A DNA stretch of 25,697 nt, from NCBI GenBank assembly GCA_013813135.1, contig JACCSF010000347.1:1-25697 (forward strand), given 5' to 3'. Shown here piece after piece: positions 14,676-22,982 of this stretch. Numbering within the stretch: position 1 is the stretch's first letter; the number at the start of each line of letters is the position of its first letter. Both the position numbers and the translations under genes were made by a program. Under the pieces are notes generated by a model, which saw only the letters and a program-made list of their open reading frames with translations, did no database searches and was not told where the DNA came from. The stretch comes from Thermoleophilaceae bacterium (GTDB taxonomy: Bacteria > Actinomycetota > Thermoleophilia > Solirubrobacterales > Thermoleophilaceae).

Positions 14676-16130
14676 CTACTCGTAGTACGGCAGCGGCCCG
14701 CCGGCCGCGTCGAGGATCGTGCTGTACAGCTCCGCGCTGACGCCGGGGTGCTTCCTGAGCACGTCGAAGAACTCATGCGGGTCGGTCGGCAGGTTGTAGA
14801 GCGTGCGCTCTTCGCCGCGGTTGTCGCCGATCAGCACCCAGTCGTCCGTGCGGATGAAGAAGCGGTTGTACATGCCGCCGTAGTGGAAATCGCGCCGCTC
14901 GGGCGGCTCGCCGCCGGTCAGCACGGGGGAGAGGTCGGTGCCCTCCATCCAGCGTGGCGGCTTGATGCCCACCAGCGACAACAGCGTCGGGCCGACGTCG
15001 TGGGTGGAGGCGAAGTAGGTGCTGGTCTCGCCGGCAGCCCTGCCGTCGGGGTGGGCCATGATGAACGGCACCTGCGCCAGCTCGGGGTGCAGCTGGGAGG
15101 GGACCTTGCCCGTGTATCCGCGCTCGCCCAGCAGGTAGCCGTGGTCGCTGAGCAGGATCACCACCGTGTTCTCCTCGAGGCCGGCGGCCCGGAAGCGCTC
15201 CATGAAGTGACCTAGCCAGCGGTCGGTCATCGTCACCTCCGCCGCATAGATCGCGTGCAGGTGGCGGATCATCTCGTCCGTGAACTTGCGCGCGAAGCCG
15301 TACTTGGTCACGCCGATGTTGGGCCCCGTGTAGCTCGGGTCCCTGTACATGTCGACGTACTTGGGCGGCGGGCTCCACGGCTCGTGCGGGTCGAAGCAGT
15401 CGACCACCAGGCAGAAGGGCTGGCGCACGCGGGCCTGCTTGAGCGCGTCCGCCGCGCTCTTGAACACGCGCGCCGCGCACGTCTCCTCCTCGTCGACGCC
15501 CGCGCCGGTGTTGGCCAGGTACTTGCGCATCCCGGGGACGTAGCGATCGTCGCGCAGCGGCTCGGGCAGCCAGTCGTAGACCACGCTCAGCGGCACGGAT
15601 TCGGGGGGATTGATGGTGCCGGACTGGCCGACGACCGTGAACCAGCCGTCGAAGCTCTCGCGGAACGGCTCGTAGGCGTCGGTGAACGCCGTGTGCGGGT
15701 TGTCAGACACCTGCCCGACCCAGTAGCCGTGCCTGTGCAGCTCCCGCGTGAAGGTGTGCTCGAGGTCGTCGATCGGCAGCCAGCCCGGGCTGTTTCCGAG
15801 CTCCTTGTTGGGCATCCAGTTCCGGAACGGGAAGATCCGCTTGGTGGTGAAGATCGAGCGCCGCGCGGGGATCGTGACCATCGCCTCCGGGAAGGCGCGG
15901 TTGAAGCGCAGACCGCGGGCGGCCAGAGCGTCCACGTTGGGTGTCCTGATCTGCGGCGAGCCGTACGCGCCCACGTGGTCTGGGCGCAGGCTGTCGATGA
16001 TCAGCAGCAGCACGTTCATCTTGCCGGGCGAGCCGGTCTCGTCCATCGAGCATCCGGCCGCCGGGAGCAGCGCAGCACCCGCCGCACCGGCGGCGCCTGC
16101 CTGGAGGAACCGGCGGCGGTTGACGTGCAT
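14676..16130 (-). CDS. Tat-exported sulfatase-like lipoprotein with Thr at the nucleophile position
   Basis: The product has 484 residues from the ATG at 16130. That start yields an ideal twin-arginine lipoprotein signal: NRRRFLQAG (residues 4-12), an Ala/Gly-rich core, and LPAAGC with Cys27. The frame stays open upstream to a start-like codon at 16310, but the extra 60 residues would bury the signal. The sulfatase-fold marks are LLIIDSLRPDH (Asp46), TIPAR at 86-90 in the place of the usual Cys/Ser-x-Pro-x-Arg, LLSDHGYLLGERG, and YTGKVPSQ with the conserved Lys. Because Thr86 cannot be turned into formylglycine, classical sulfatase activity is unlikely. A phosphodiesterase or phospho-transferase role is an alternative. 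A predicted membrane lipoprotein outside the cell, it is divergent from the GH6 gene. Confidence 0.88.
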   Translation of the reverse strand: MHVNRRRFLQAGAAGAAGAALLPAAGCSMDETGSPGKMNVLLLIIDSLRPDHVGAYGSPQIRTPNVDALAARGLRFNRAFPEAMVTIPARRSIFTTKRIFPFRNWMPNKELGNSPGWLPIDDLEHTFTRELHRHGYWVGQVSDNPHTAFTDAYEPFRESFDGWFTVVGQSGTINPPESVPLSVVYDWLPEPLRDDRYVPGMRKYLANTGAGVDEEETCAARVFKSAADALKQARVRQPFCLVVDCFDPHEPWSPPPKYVDMYRDPSYTGPNIGVTKYGFARKFTDEMIRHLHAIYAAEVTMTDRWLGHFMERFRAAGLEENTVVILLSDHGYLLGERGYTGKVPSQLHPELAQVPFIMAHPDGRAAGETSTYFASTHDVGPTLLSLVGIKPPRWMEGTDLSPVLTGGEPPERRDFHYGGMYNRFFIRTDDWVLIGDNRGEERTLYNLPTDPHEFFDVLRKHPGVSAELYSTILDAAGGPLPYYE

Positions 16131-16140
16131 GCGGGCGCGG

Positions 16141-16146
16141 AGGCTA
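16141..16146 (-). promoter_or_regulatory. Possible -10 element for the sulfatase-like gene
   Basis: TAGCCT on the minus strand, ten bases before the ATG at 16130, with no ribosome site between. It matches the TANNNT pattern of actinobacterial -10 elements and would give a leaderless or nearly leaderless message. Confidence 0.35.
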
Positions 16147-16234
16147 GCGAACGTCTTGTGGCTCTCCGCCAAGTGTGTCCGGGTTGGCGCCCGGATTCTC
16201 AACGGCGCGGCTCGGGTGCCGATCACAAGTGGAG

Positions 16235-17502
16235 ATGCATCGACTTGGACCGACCCTGCTCGCGCTGTTGGTGGCGCTCGCCACGGCCTCCGCGGCCGCC
16301 GCCCAGACACCCCCGATCCACCCGCTCGGCCGGATGGCTCCGCCCGAGTTGGCGGAGGAGCCGGCCTCGGTTCCGCGCGGGCCGGTCGGGGACTACCCCG
16401 ACGACTGGGCGAAGTGCGTGCGGGACCAACCGCCCGGGCCGCAGCTCTACCCGCACGAGCTCGACGTACGCGCGGTGGACCCGGCGGCTCCGAACCCCCT
16501 GGTCGGCACGAAGTGGTTCGTCGACCGCTTGGAGCCCGCCTATCTGAACTGGGCGCGCTGGAAGCGCAGCGCGCAGAACGGCAAGGCCGACACGATCTGG
16601 AAACTCGCTCGCGAGCCGCGCTTCCGCTGGTTCGGGCGCTTCACGCGGCCGCGCATGAAGAAGAAGGTGCGCGGATTCCTCGACCGGGTCCAGTGCGACC
16701 AGCCCGGGGCGGTGCCGTTCATGGTCGTGATGCGCCACATCGGGAACTCGTGCCGGCCCGGCTACCTGGCCGGCGGCGAGGCCGAGGACCGGCGCACGAT
16801 GAAGTGGTACGACGACTTCGCCGAGGTGATCGGCGACACGCGCGTCGTGATCGGCTTCGAGCCCGACTCGCTGGGCACGCTGGACTGCCTCGCGCCTCAC
16901 CGCAGGGACGACCGGCTGCAGGTGCTGCGCCACGGCGTGGACGTGCTCTCTCAGCTTCCGAACGCGACGATCTACCTCGAGGCGGGCGCCTCCGACTGGG
17001 AGCCGGCCGAGCGCACGGCAAGGCAGCTGCGCGTGATCGGGATCCACAAGGTGCGCGGCTTCATGCTGAACGTCACCCACCACGACTGGACGCGCTACAA
17101 CGTCCAGCACGGGCTCGAGATCTCGCGGCTCGTGGGCGGAAAGCACTTCATCGTCAGCACGAGCTACAACGGCCGTGCCCGCTCCACTACCGCAGGTGGA
17201 TCAGCCATGCCCGGCATATCTGGCGCACGATCAACGTGTGGTGTCATCCCGGTCTGCGCGGGCTGGGCCCGGCGCCCACGACCGAGACCTCCAACCGCAT
17301 GGTCGACGCCTACCTCTACATCAACCGGCCGGGCTACTCGGCGGGCGCCTGCAACGGAGGGCCGCTGCCGGCCGGCACGTGGTGGCCCGCGCGCGGCCTG
17401 ATGTACGCGAAGTACGCGACCGACTGGGAGGCGCCCCCGGCGGGCACCAGGTACGGCCACTACAAGCGCTACTCGCTGCGGGCCCTCGGGGCTTTCAACT
17501 GA
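16235..17502 (+). pseudogene. GH6 family glycosidase gene interrupted by a one-base frameshift
   Basis: From the ATG at 16235 the frame encodes a signal peptide (hydrophobic run ending ASAAAAQ) and a GH6-type barrel with VVIGFEPDSLG (Asp211), the second family signature. The frame holds through the segment STSYNGR (Arg314, bases 17174-17176). Family-like sequence then resumes one frame over at base 17179: PLHYRRW, INVWCHPGLRGLGP, WWPARGLMYAKYA, ending at 17502. One missing base, most simply the loss of a G from a Gly codon at about 17177, explains this. Repaired, the protein would have about 422 residues, a normal size for a compact GH6 enzyme. GH6 enzymes are endoglucanases and cellobiohydrolases. 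Here the signature-1 Asp appears replaced by Ser172, so activity is uncertain even if repaired. It may be a real mutation or a sequencing error. A GTG at 16229 is an alternative start. Confidence 0.85.
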
Positions 17503-17562
17503 TGGCGGCCAGGGGCCTCACGCCCGGTCACGAGCGTCGGGCAGGAGATGCGCTCCCACTGA

Positions 17563-19335
17563 TTAGGAGAAGGGCTCCGGCTCCCTTGCCTTCGGGATCC
17601 GGATCAGCGGTGGGCCGTAGGCCTGGTCGCAGTCGCGGAGCCGGTGGAGGCGCACCGTTGGTCCGGGGCGGTGGTACTCCGGCGGGTAGTAGTTGTAAGA
17701 GAGGTCGAAGCTGAACGGGACGGGGTCGGAGCCCTTGTCGTACGGGCTGAATTCCCGTACCAGGGCTGACTCGCGCTCGAGCCGCTCGTAGTAGGCGCGG
17801 GCGCGGCGGTCGCCCGCCTCGAGCGCCCGGTCGCGCACCACGTTCACCGTCACGACCAGGCAGTAGCCGTAGAGGCGGTAGTCGTCGATCACGTCCGGCC
17901 CGAGCACGGCGTGGTAGGAGGAGGCGCGCACGCCGCCGTCCGGCCGTACGAACAGGCCGGGCTTGTACTGGTCGCACACACGCCGTCCGGCGGCCGCGAC
18001 GTACGACCAGCCGCGCTCGGTCCAGCCGGAGCGCTGCGGGCAGCGCGACAGCCAGGCGGGCATACGGCCCTCCGGGTTCGAGCGGAAGTAGCGCCCCGGG
18101 ACCGCTGGCTCGATCGACACGCGCAAGCCCGGCGGGTATTGCTCGTCGAGGAAGGCGCGCGCCTGGCTGAGGGTGTCCTCGCGGCCCAGCACCTGCGCGG
18201 TGCGCACGTCGGCCAGCAGCGGCTGTGCGATCACCACCAGCGCGAGCGCCGCGGTGGCCGCGATCTGCCAGCCGCGCCGGGGGAGCAGCTCGGCGCCGCG
18301 CACGACGGCCACCGAGGCCAGCATCGCCAGCGCCGGGTAGGCGGGCAGCAGCCAGCGCCCGAAGTAGCGCGACTGCAGCGCCAGATAGGCGAACAGTACG
18401 ATCGGCAGCGCCACCAGCACCAGGCCGCGCACCGGGTCGCGCCGCAGCACCAGCACCGCCCCCGCCAGCGCCGCGGCGATGCCGGCCCAGCCGAGCCCCC
18501 AGGTGAGGCTGTCGAGGTAGTAGGTGAAGCCACCCGAGTGCTGGCCGGGCTTCGGATCGCCGGCGGCCACTTCGGCCTGGTCGCGCAGGTCGGTCCACCA
18601 GTCCCCGAGGGAGCCGAACACGTAGGGGTCGAGCAGCGCGAAGACGACGGCGGCGGCGAGCCCGCCCAGGACGAGCCCCGCCAGCGGGCGCGCGCGGTCG
18701 GCCCGCAGCCGTGCGAGCGCCGCGATGGCGAGCGGCAGCAGCACCAGCCCCGCCGTGTACTTGAAGGCGATCGCCAGGCCCGCGGCGGCGCCGGCAAGCG
18801 CGTAGTCGCGCGTGCGCCCCTCGTCGGCGGCGCGCACCGACCACGTCAGCGCGAGCGCGATGCCCGCCAGAGCCCCAACGTCGGTGACGGCCACGCGCGA
18901 GTAGGCGACGGGCAGGAACGCGAAAGCCAGCACCGCCGCGGCCACCAGCCCCTCGCGGACGCCCCACAGCCGCTTGGCGGCGGCGTAGGTGGCCGCGACG
19001 CCCGCCATGCCGAGCACCGCCGCCACAGTCCGGGCAATGATCCACATCTGCGCTGGGTCCTTGTCGAACTGGTCCGTGACGTTCCCGTAGGGCAGGCCGA
19101 ACAGGAAGCCGAGCGGGCCGTAGAGCACCCGCAGCGTGGCGTAGACCAGGTACGTGTAGGCGGCCGGGTTTTGGTAGTAGCCGGGATCGAGGTCCTGCCA
19201 GAACATCTCGACCGCCCGGCTCGTGAAGTGGGAGGCCTCGTCGATGGAGTAGACGAACGGCAGCCCGTAGTCGTTGTTCCACACGCGCAGGGCAAAGCCC
19301 GCGACGAGGATCAGCGCCAGGATCAGGCGGTGCAC
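17563..19335 (-). CDS. GT39/PMT-like membrane glycosyltransferase
   Basis: The product has 590 residues. The first helix (about 3-17) is followed by YSIDEASHF with Asp32-Glu33, the acidic pair of PMT/GT-C glycosyltransferases in their first outer loop, then a Tyr-rich loop YYQNPAAYTYLVY. About ten helices reach to about residue 370. A soluble, Arg/Tyr-rich C-terminal domain of about 200 residues follows, presumably outside. It should transfer a sugar from a polyprenyl-phosphate donor; the acceptor is unknown. It is only distantly related to the 11465-13048 protein beyond topology. It starts with GTG at 19335 without a ribosome site, but with TAGCGT eight bases upstream, suggesting a leaderless message. 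It is divergent from ribD and ends 60 bases from the GH6 gene, convergent with it. Confidence 0.86.
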   Translation of the reverse strand: MHRLILALILVAGFALRVWNNDYGLPFVYSIDEASHFTSRAVEMFWQDLDPGYYQNPAAYTYLVYATLRVLYGPLGFLFGLPYGNVTDQFDKDPAQMWIIARTVAAVLGMAGVAATYAAAKRLWGVREGLVAAAVLAFAFLPVAYSRVAVTDVGALAGIALALTWSVRAADEGRTRDYALAGAAAGLAIAFKYTAGLVLLPLAIAALARLRADRARPLAGLVLGGLAAAVVFALLDPYVFGSLGDWWTDLRDQAEVAAGDPKPGQHSGGFTYYLDSLTWGLGWAGIAAALAGAVLVLRRDPVRGLVLVALPIVLFAYLALQSRYFGRWLLPAYPALAMLASVAVVRGAELLPRRGWQIAATAALALVVIAQPLLADVRTAQVLGREDTLSQARAFLDEQYPPGLRVSIEPAVPGRYFRSNPEGRMPAWLSRCPQRSGWTERGWSYVAAAGRRVCDQYKPGLFVRPDGGVRASSYHAVLGPDVIDDYRLYGYCLVVTVNVVRDRALEAGDRRARAYYERLERESALVREFSPYDKGSDPVPFSFDLSYNYYPPEYHRPGPTVRLHRLRDCDQAYGPPLIRIPKAREPEPFS

Positions 19336-19343
19336 GCGGCGGA

Positions 19344-19349
19344 ACGCTA
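19344..19349 (-). promoter_or_regulatory. Possible -10 element for the GT39-like gene
   Basis: TAGCGT on the minus strand, eight bases before the GTG at 19335. The spacing suits a leaderless transcript. A -35 box is not evident. Confidence 0.35.
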
Positions 19350-19373
19350 GCCAGAACGGCGCAGACCCTCAGG

Positions 19374-19379
19374 TATCGT
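19374..19379 (+). promoter_or_regulatory. Possible -10 element of the riboflavin operon
   Basis: TATCGT lies 17 bases before the ATG at 19397, giving a leader of about 10 bases. The whole space between the divergent genes is about 60 bases, too short to hold an FMN riboswitch, and no RFN-like conserved blocks are visible in it. Confidence 0.35.
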
Positions 19380-19405
19380 TGACTGCCGGGTCAAGAATGC
19401 CTCCC

Positions 19406-20521
19406 ATGGCGGTCACAGAGCACGACACGCGGCATCTGCTGAGGGCGATCGAGCTCGCCGAGCGCGCCCGTGGGCAGACGAGCCCCAACCCGATGGTGGG
19501 GGCGGTCGTCGTCAAGGGGGGCCGGGTGATCGGCGAGGGCATCACGCAACCGCCCGGTCAGGCGCACGCCGAGCGCGCGGCGCTGGACGACTGCAGCGAG
19601 GACCCTGCCGGCGCCACGATGTACGTCTCGCTCGAGCCGTGCTGCCACCAGGGCCTCACGCCGCCGTGCACGGAGGCGATCCTCGAAGCGGCCATCTCGC
19701 GAGTGGTGATCGCCTCCGACGACCCCACCAAGAAGGCCTCCGGCCGGGGGCCGGGCATCCTGCGCGACGAGGGCATTGACGTGGTGTGGGTGGACGGCGA
19801 GGTCGCCGAGGCCGCGCGATTGCTCAACCAGCCCTTCCGCAAGCACGCGCGCACGGGGCGCCCGCTCGTGATCTTCAAGTCGGCCATGACGCTCGACGGC
19901 AAGGTGGCCACCGTGACCGGCGACTCGCAGTGGATCTCGGGCGAGGTCAGCCGCGCCCGAGCGCACCGCTGGCGCGCCGAGTCGGACGCGGTGGCGGTCG
20001 GTATCGGCACCGCCCTCTTCGACGATCCCCGCCTCACCGCGCGCATCGAGGGCGTCGCGCGCCAGCCGCGGCGCGTGGTGTTCGACTCGGAGGCGCGCCT
20101 GCCGGTTTCCTCACAGCTCGTGCGCGGGGTGGCGGAGGTCCCGGTGACAGTCGTCTGCTCGCGCGCCGCGACGCGCACCTCCGTGCAGGCGCTCGAGGCC
20201 GCCGGGGTCGACGTGATCGTCGCCACCGGCCAGAACGAGCGAGCCCGCGTGGAGCATGCCCTCGACGCGCTCGGCGCGCGCGACGTGCAGTCGCTGCTGC
20301 TGGAAGGCGGCCCGCACCTGGCCGGCGCCTTCCTGGAGGCAGGGGAGATCGACGAGGCGCGCATCTTCATCGCGCCGCTGATGACCGGTGGGCGCGGGGC
20401 GCGCACCGCGGTCGAGGGCATCGGCATCGAGAAGATCGGCGCGGCGCCACGGGCGCTGCACGTCGACGTCGACCGGCTCGAGGACGACGTGCTGATGATC
20501 GCGAGGTTCCGCGAGTGGTAG
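19406..20521 (+). CDS. ribD: Bifunctional riboflavin deaminase/reductase RibD
   Basis: The product has 371 residues from the ATG at 19406; an in-frame ATG at 19397 would add three. The N-terminal deaminase domain shows SPNPMVGAV, the zinc ligand His54 with catalytic Glu56 in HAERA, and PCCHQGLTPPC with zinc-binding Cys79 and Cys88. The C-terminal reductase domain (from about 145) has FKSAMTLDGKVAT, SQWISG, GIGTALFDDPRLTAR and LLEGGPHLAGAFL. It deaminates the pyrimidine product of GTP cyclohydrolase II and then reduces its ribosyl chain with NADPH, two cytoplasmic steps of riboflavin synthesis. It is the first gene of the operon ribD-ribE-ribBA-ribH-threonine aldolase. Neither start has a clear ribosome site. 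Confidence 0.96.
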   Translation: MAVTEHDTRHLLRAIELAERARGQTSPNPMVGAVVVKGGRVIGEGITQPPGQAHAERAALDDCSEDPAGATMYVSLEPCCHQGLTPPCTEAILEAAISRVVIASDDPTKKASGRGPGILRDEGIDVVWVDGEVAEAARLLNQPFRKHARTGRPLVIFKSAMTLDGKVATVTGDSQWISGEVSRARAHRWRAESDAVAVGIGTALFDDPRLTARIEGVARQPRRVVFDSEARLPVSSQLVRGVAEVPVTVVCSRAATRTSVQALEAAGVDVIVATGQNERARVEHALDALGARDVQSLLLEGGPHLAGAFLEAGEIDEARIFIAPLMTGGRGARTAVEGIGIEKIGAAPRALHVDVDRLEDDVLMIARFREW

Positions 20522-20527
20522 CGCGGC

Positions 20528-20533
20528 AGGAGG
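20528..20533 (+). promoter_or_regulatory. Ribosome binding site that sets the ribE start
   Basis: A perfect AGGAGG lies seven bases before the GTG at 20541 and only one base before the in-frame GTG at 20535. This favours 20541, giving the usual MFTGLV start of riboflavin synthase. Confidence 0.75.
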
Positions 20534-20540
20534 GGTGAGG

Positions 20541-21152
20541 GTGTTCACGGGACTGGTGGCAGGCACGGGAACGGTGCGTTCGCTGCGCAACGGGCGGCTC
20601 GAGGTCGACACCCCGCTCGCAGCCGAGCTGGCGCCGGGTGACTCGATCGCGGTCAACGGCGTATGCCTCACCGCCGTCGATCCCAGTCAGGAAGCCTTCG
20701 CCGCCGACGTGATGCCCGAGACCCTGCGCCGCTCCTCGCTCGGGCCGCTCGCTGACGGCGACGAGGTGAACCTCGAGCTTCCGCTGCGTCCGAGCGACCG
20801 TCTCGGCGGCCACGTCGTGCAGGGCCACGTCGACGGCACGGGGACCGTCGAGGAGGTGCGCGAGGACGGCTTCTCGCGCGTGGTGAGGATCGCCGCCGGC
20901 CCCGAGCTGCTGCGCTACGTCGTGGAGAAGGGCTCGATCGCGGTGGACGGCGTGTCGCTCACGGTCAGCGCCGTCGACGACGATACCTTCGAGGTGTCCC
21001 TGATTCCGGAGACGCTGGAGCGCACGACGTTTGGGTCTGCGGCGCCGGGGCGGACCGTCAACCTGGAGACCGATGTGCTCGCCAGGTACGTTGAGAAAGC
21101 GATCCGTGCGCACGCGGCCGAGCCGCGCGCTTCGGCCGAGCAGCGAGCATGA
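20541..21152 (+). CDS. ribE: Riboflavin synthase, alpha chain
   Basis: The product has 203 residues from the GTG at 20541, giving the standard N-terminus MFTGLV. It consists of two repeated lumazine-binding barrels: the first with SIAVNGVCLTAVD and the second with SIAVDGVSLTVSAVD, joined by the linker containing GGHVVQGHVDGTG. It converts two molecules of 6,7-dimethyl-8-ribityllumazine into riboflavin and a pyrimidine by-product, the last step of the pathway, in the cytoplasm. The length is normal for the family. The stop overlaps the ribBA start by four bases (ATGA), so the two are translationally coupled. The start codon 20535 is less likely given the ribosome site position. Confidence 0.95.
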   Translation: MFTGLVAGTGTVRSLRNGRLEVDTPLAAELAPGDSIAVNGVCLTAVDPSQEAFAADVMPETLRRSSLGPLADGDEVNLELPLRPSDRLGGHVVQGHVDGTGTVEEVREDGFSRVVRIAAGPELLRYVVEKGSIAVDGVSLTVSAVDDDTFEVSLIPETLERTTFGSAAPGRTVNLETDVLARYVEKAIRAHAAEPRASAEQRA

Positions 21153-22474
21153 GCCCATTCAGCCCGATCGAGGAAGCGCTCGAGGACGTCCGCGCCGGCC
21201 GCATGGTCGTGGTCTGTGACGCCGAGGACCGCGAGAACGAGGGCGACCTCACGCTGGCCGCCCAGTTCGCCACGCCGGAGGCGATCAACTTCATGGCGAT
21301 GCACGGGCGCGGGCTGATCTGCCTGGCGCTGCCTCCGGAGCGTTGCGACGAACTGGGGCTCGACCTTATGGCGGCCAAGAACGAGTCGCCCTTCCAGACC
21401 GCGTTCACCGTGTCGGTCGAGGCGCGCGAGGGCATTACCACCGGCATCTCGGCGCACGACCGTGCGCACACGATCCAGGTGGCGATCGACCCGACCTCCG
21501 GGCCGCCCGACCTCGTCCAGCCGGGGCACATCTTCCCGCTCAAGGCCAAGGCGGGGGGAGTGCTTGAGCGCACCGGCCAGACGGAGGCGGCCGTCGACCT
21601 CGCCCGGCTCGCGGGCCTGAACCCGAGCGGAGTGATCTGCGAGGTGATGAACGACGACGGCACGATGGCGCGCGTGCCCGACCTGGAGGCGTACTGCGCC
21701 AGGCACGGGCTGAAGATGATCACCGTCGCCGACCTGATCGCCTACCGGCGCCTTCACGACAAGCTGGTCGAGCGCGTGGTCGAAGCGCAGCTGCCGACCA
21801 CGTTCGGCGACTTCACGGTCTTCGGCTTCCGCTCGCTCGTGGACGACAAGCACCACGTCGCAATGGTCAAGGGCGAGGTCGACGGAGATCCGGACGTGCT
21901 CGTGCGGGTGCACTCCGAGTGCCTCACCGGCGACGTCTTCCACTCGCTGAGGTGCGACTGCGGCCAGCAGCTCGAGGACGCGCTCGCGCGCATCGAGGAC
22001 GAGGGCCAGGGCGTGCTGCTCTACCTCGCCCAGGAAGGCCGCGGCATCGGCCTGCTGAACAAGCTGCGCGCCTACAAGCTGCAGGAGCAGGGGCGCGACA
22101 CCGTCGACGCCAACCTCGAGCTGGGCCTGCCCGCCGACCTGCGCGACTACGGCATCGGCGCGCAGATCCTGGTGGACCTGGGCCTGAGCTCGATCCGGCT
22201 GCTCACGAACAACCCGAAGAAGATCGTGGGCCTCGAGGGCTACGGCCTGTCGGTGACCGACCAGATCCCGATCGAGCACGCCCCCGGCGACTACAACCGC
22301 GACTACCTGCGCGCCAAGAAAGAGAGGCTTGGGCACTTGCTGCATCACCAGGGGCTGGCGCTCGACGAGGAGATGATCCACGAGGAGCAGGTCGGCGATC
22401 GGGCCCGCGCCGCCGCGGAGGCGGATGCGGACATCTACGGGCACGGCCCTGCGCCGCGGCGAACCGGTGAGTGA
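21149..22474 (+). CDS. ribBA: Bifunctional DHBP synthase / GTP cyclohydrolase II
   Basis: The product has 441 residues. The N-terminal RibB half carries DAEDRENEGDL (metal-binding Glu31 region) and a later THR-like GISAHDRAHTIQ segment. It makes the four-carbon 3,4-dihydroxy-2-butanone 4-phosphate from ribulose 5-phosphate. The C-terminal RibA half has VRVHSECLTGDVFHSLRCDC with zinc-binding Cys258, Cys269 and Cys271, and YLAQEGRGIGLLNK, and opens GTP to start the pyrimidine branch. Fusion of both in one protein is usual in actinobacteria. An acidic tail of about 40 residues follows the family core. It overlaps ribE by four bases and ribH by eight, so the whole operon appears tightly coupled. 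Confidence 0.96.
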   Translation: MSPFSPIEEALEDVRAGRMVVVCDAEDRENEGDLTLAAQFATPEAINFMAMHGRGLICLALPPERCDELGLDLMAAKNESPFQTAFTVSVEAREGITTGISAHDRAHTIQVAIDPTSGPPDLVQPGHIFPLKAKAGGVLERTGQTEAAVDLARLAGLNPSGVICEVMNDDGTMARVPDLEAYCARHGLKMITVADLIAYRRLHDKLVERVVEAQLPTTFGDFTVFGFRSLVDDKHHVAMVKGEVDGDPDVLVRVHSECLTGDVFHSLRCDCGQQLEDALARIEDEGQGVLLYLAQEGRGIGLLNKLRAYKLQEQGRDTVDANLELGLPADLRDYGIGAQILVDLGLSSIRLLTNNPKKIVGLEGYGLSVTDQIPIEHAPGDYNRDYLRAKKERLGHLLHHQGLALDEEMIHEEQVGDRARAAAEADADIYGHGPAPRRTGE

Positions 22475-22982
22475 GCCGTCCCCTGCGCGGCCGGCCGAGC
22501 CGGCCGCTTCGGGCCACGTCTACGCGGCCTGCGTCGGCCGCTTCTACCAGGACCTCGCGCGGCGGCTGGTGGAGGGGGCGACGCGGGTATTCGTGGAGGC
22601 CGGCGCGTCGGTCGACGTGCACGAGGTGCCCGGGGCGTTCGAGCTGCCGCTCGGGGCGAAGTACTGCGCCGAGTCGGGCCGTTACGCCGGGGTGGTCTGC
22701 CTGGGGGCGGTGATCCGCGGCGAGACCGACCACTACGAGTACGTGAGCGGCGAGGCCGCGCGCGGCATCCAGGTGGTGCAGCTCGACACCGGAGTCCCGT
22801 GCGCGTTCGGGGTCCTCACGGTGGACAACATGGACCAGGCACTGGAGCGCGCCGGGGGCGGCAAGCGCCACCAGGGCGAGGACGCCGCACAGGCCGTGCT
22901 GCGGATGGCCGAGCTGCGGCGGCAGCTGGCTGGCGGAGGCGCCCGGCTCGGCCGGGCGCGCACCGACCAGCTTCGTCCGTGA
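22467..22982 (+). CDS. ribH: 6,7-dimethyl-8-ribityllumazine synthase
   Basis: The product has 171 residues from the GTG at 22467, overlapping the ribBA stop by eight bases. Core motifs are GRFYQDLARRLVEGA (24-38), where many homologues have RFN; VHEVPGAFELPLGAK (51-65); and GAVIRGETDHYEYV with the catalytic His89; followed by PCAFGVLTVDN. It joins the ribityl-pyrimidine with the four-carbon unit to form the lumazine that RibE uses, probably as a capsid-like or pentameric assembly in the cytoplasm. The first 15 residues are Pro/Ala-rich and outside the conserved fold. An in-frame ATG at 22425 would lie well inside ribBA and is unlikely. The threonine aldolase start overlaps its stop (GTGA). 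Confidence 0.95.
   Translation: MSEPSPARPAEPAASGHVYAACVGRFYQDLARRLVEGATRVFVEAGASVDVHEVPGAFELPLGAKYCAESGRYAGVVCLGAVIRGETDHYEYVSGEAARGIQVVQLDTGVPCAFGVLTVDNMDQALERAGGGKRHQGEDAAQAVLRMAELRRQLAGGGARLGRARTDQLRP

Noticed and set aside
16131..16310. N-terminal extension of the sulfatase-like protein to 16310
   Set aside because: The extra 60 residues are Arg/Ala/Pro-rich and would place the twin-arginine signal internally.
17165..17190. Programmed frameshifting as explanation of the GH6 break
   Set aside because: No slippery sequence or obvious downstream pseudoknot is visible, and GH6 genes are not known for it; a lost base is simpler.
17513..17542. Weak stems in the convergent gap after the GH6 gene
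   Set aside because: Only 4-5 bp stems, one with an 11-base loop; not better than chance in GC-rich DNA.
20535..20540. GTG at 20535 as the ribE start
   Set aside because: Only one base separates it from AGGAGG; the GTG at 20541 has ideal spacing and gives the family N-terminus.
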